Translations under genes and position numbers: made by a program
DNA from: Chloroflexota bacterium
GTDB taxonomy: Bacteria > Chloroflexota > Anaerolineae > Anaerolineales > UBA4823
Direction of reading: 5' to 3'
DNA length: 5,056 nucleotides
NCBI GenBank assembly: GCA_030636125.1
Contig: DAOVXM010000244.1
Coordinates: 1-5,056, forward strand
The notes under the pieces: model-generated
Told to the model about the DNA's origin: nothing
The model's database searches: none
The model's input: only the letters and a program-made list of their open reading frames with translations
Shown: piece after piece, positions 4,975-5,056 of the stretch
Layout: every line of letters starts with the position of its first letter
Position numbering within the stretch: position 1 is the first letter of the stretch

Positions 4975-5056
4975 TTAATCCAATGTGTGAGTTGTGTCTG
5001 AATCGCTACCTAGTTTAACCAACTCCCGAAGGGACACCGTTACAAACGGGCGATCA
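4975..5056 (-). CDS. Possible 3' end of a - strand gene
   Basis: One - strand frame is open from the window edge to TAA (4977-4975), giving 26 residues that end in LVKLGSDSDTTHTLD. The composition is protein-like, but a frame this short is open by chance fairly often. Two small perfect hairpins lie in the same stretch: TCCC/GGGA with a triloop at 5024-5034 and CCGTT/AACGG at 5037-5049. They could instead indicate a structured RNA. No family is recognisable. Confidence 0.25.
   Translation of the reverse strand, partial: DRPFVTVSLRELVKLGSDSDTTHTLD

Noticed and set aside
4741..5018. + strand frames at the right end
   Set aside because: They have no start signals, run through the - strand terminator and Shine-Dalgarno site, and their products are not recognisable.

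Overview
The window is about 5 kb of bacterial DNA of moderate GC content. It carries two gene groups on the + strand and one converging group on the - strand. No taxonomic marker is present. The short HxxxCxxC zinc-finger protein, the Pro/Thr-rich lipoprotein linker, the dispersed AAACCTGACAGGTTT-type repeats and the mixed gene content would fit Chloroflexota (Anaerolineae-like), but this is a tentative inference. Each selenoprotein gene is interrupted by one in-frame UGA, so the organism should have a selenocysteine (Sec) insertion system (SelA, SelB, tRNA-Sec, SelD) encoded elsewhere.

Main result: two genes that a standard annotation would break into pairs of partial ORFs are best read as intact selenoprotein genes. 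(1) 368-1069 encodes a 233-residue iodothyronine-deiodinase-like thioredoxin-fold protein with Sec70 in a T-U-P-Y-C motif. A 7-bp hairpin with a GGC loop begins 10 nt after the UGA, as expected for a bacterial SECIS. (2) 2603-3658 encodes a 351-residue lipoprotein of the DUF3179 family. Its UGA (Sec137) stands where the family's conserved V-T-Y-C-P-x-C motif has its first Cys, and a hairpin follows 13 nt later. Both give a UxxC redox motif. UGA is also used as an ordinary stop by at least three other genes here (ccdA, the small lipoprotein, the FmdB-type gene), which argues against general UGA reassignment.

Layout: 1-174, the 3' end of a zinc-finger anti-sigma-like protein, followed by a terminator. 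368-1069, the deiodinase-like selenoprotein with its own candidate promoter. 1070-1818, a gene-poor stretch with a 13-nt-period repeat, a strong hairpin terminator and a MITE-like inverted-repeat element flanked by 5-bp direct repeats. 1819-3658, a two-gene operon of a CcdA-type membrane thiol-electron transporter and the DUF3179 selenoprotein, closed by a terminator. 3731-4737, a compact - strand operon of a 44-residue lipoprotein, an unrecognised 216-residue protein and an FmdB-type zinc ribbon, with an overlapping stop/start and a stop codon inside a ribosome binding site. 4738-5056, a - strand leader or intergenic stretch with an intrinsic terminator and possibly the 3' end of another gene.

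Working model (inference): CcdA moves reducing equivalents across the membrane and the lipoprotein-anchored DUF3179 selenoprotein uses them through its UPIC motif on the outer face. The deiodinase-like protein lacks a signal peptide and would act in the cytoplasm with its UPYC motif. No substrate can be named from sequence.
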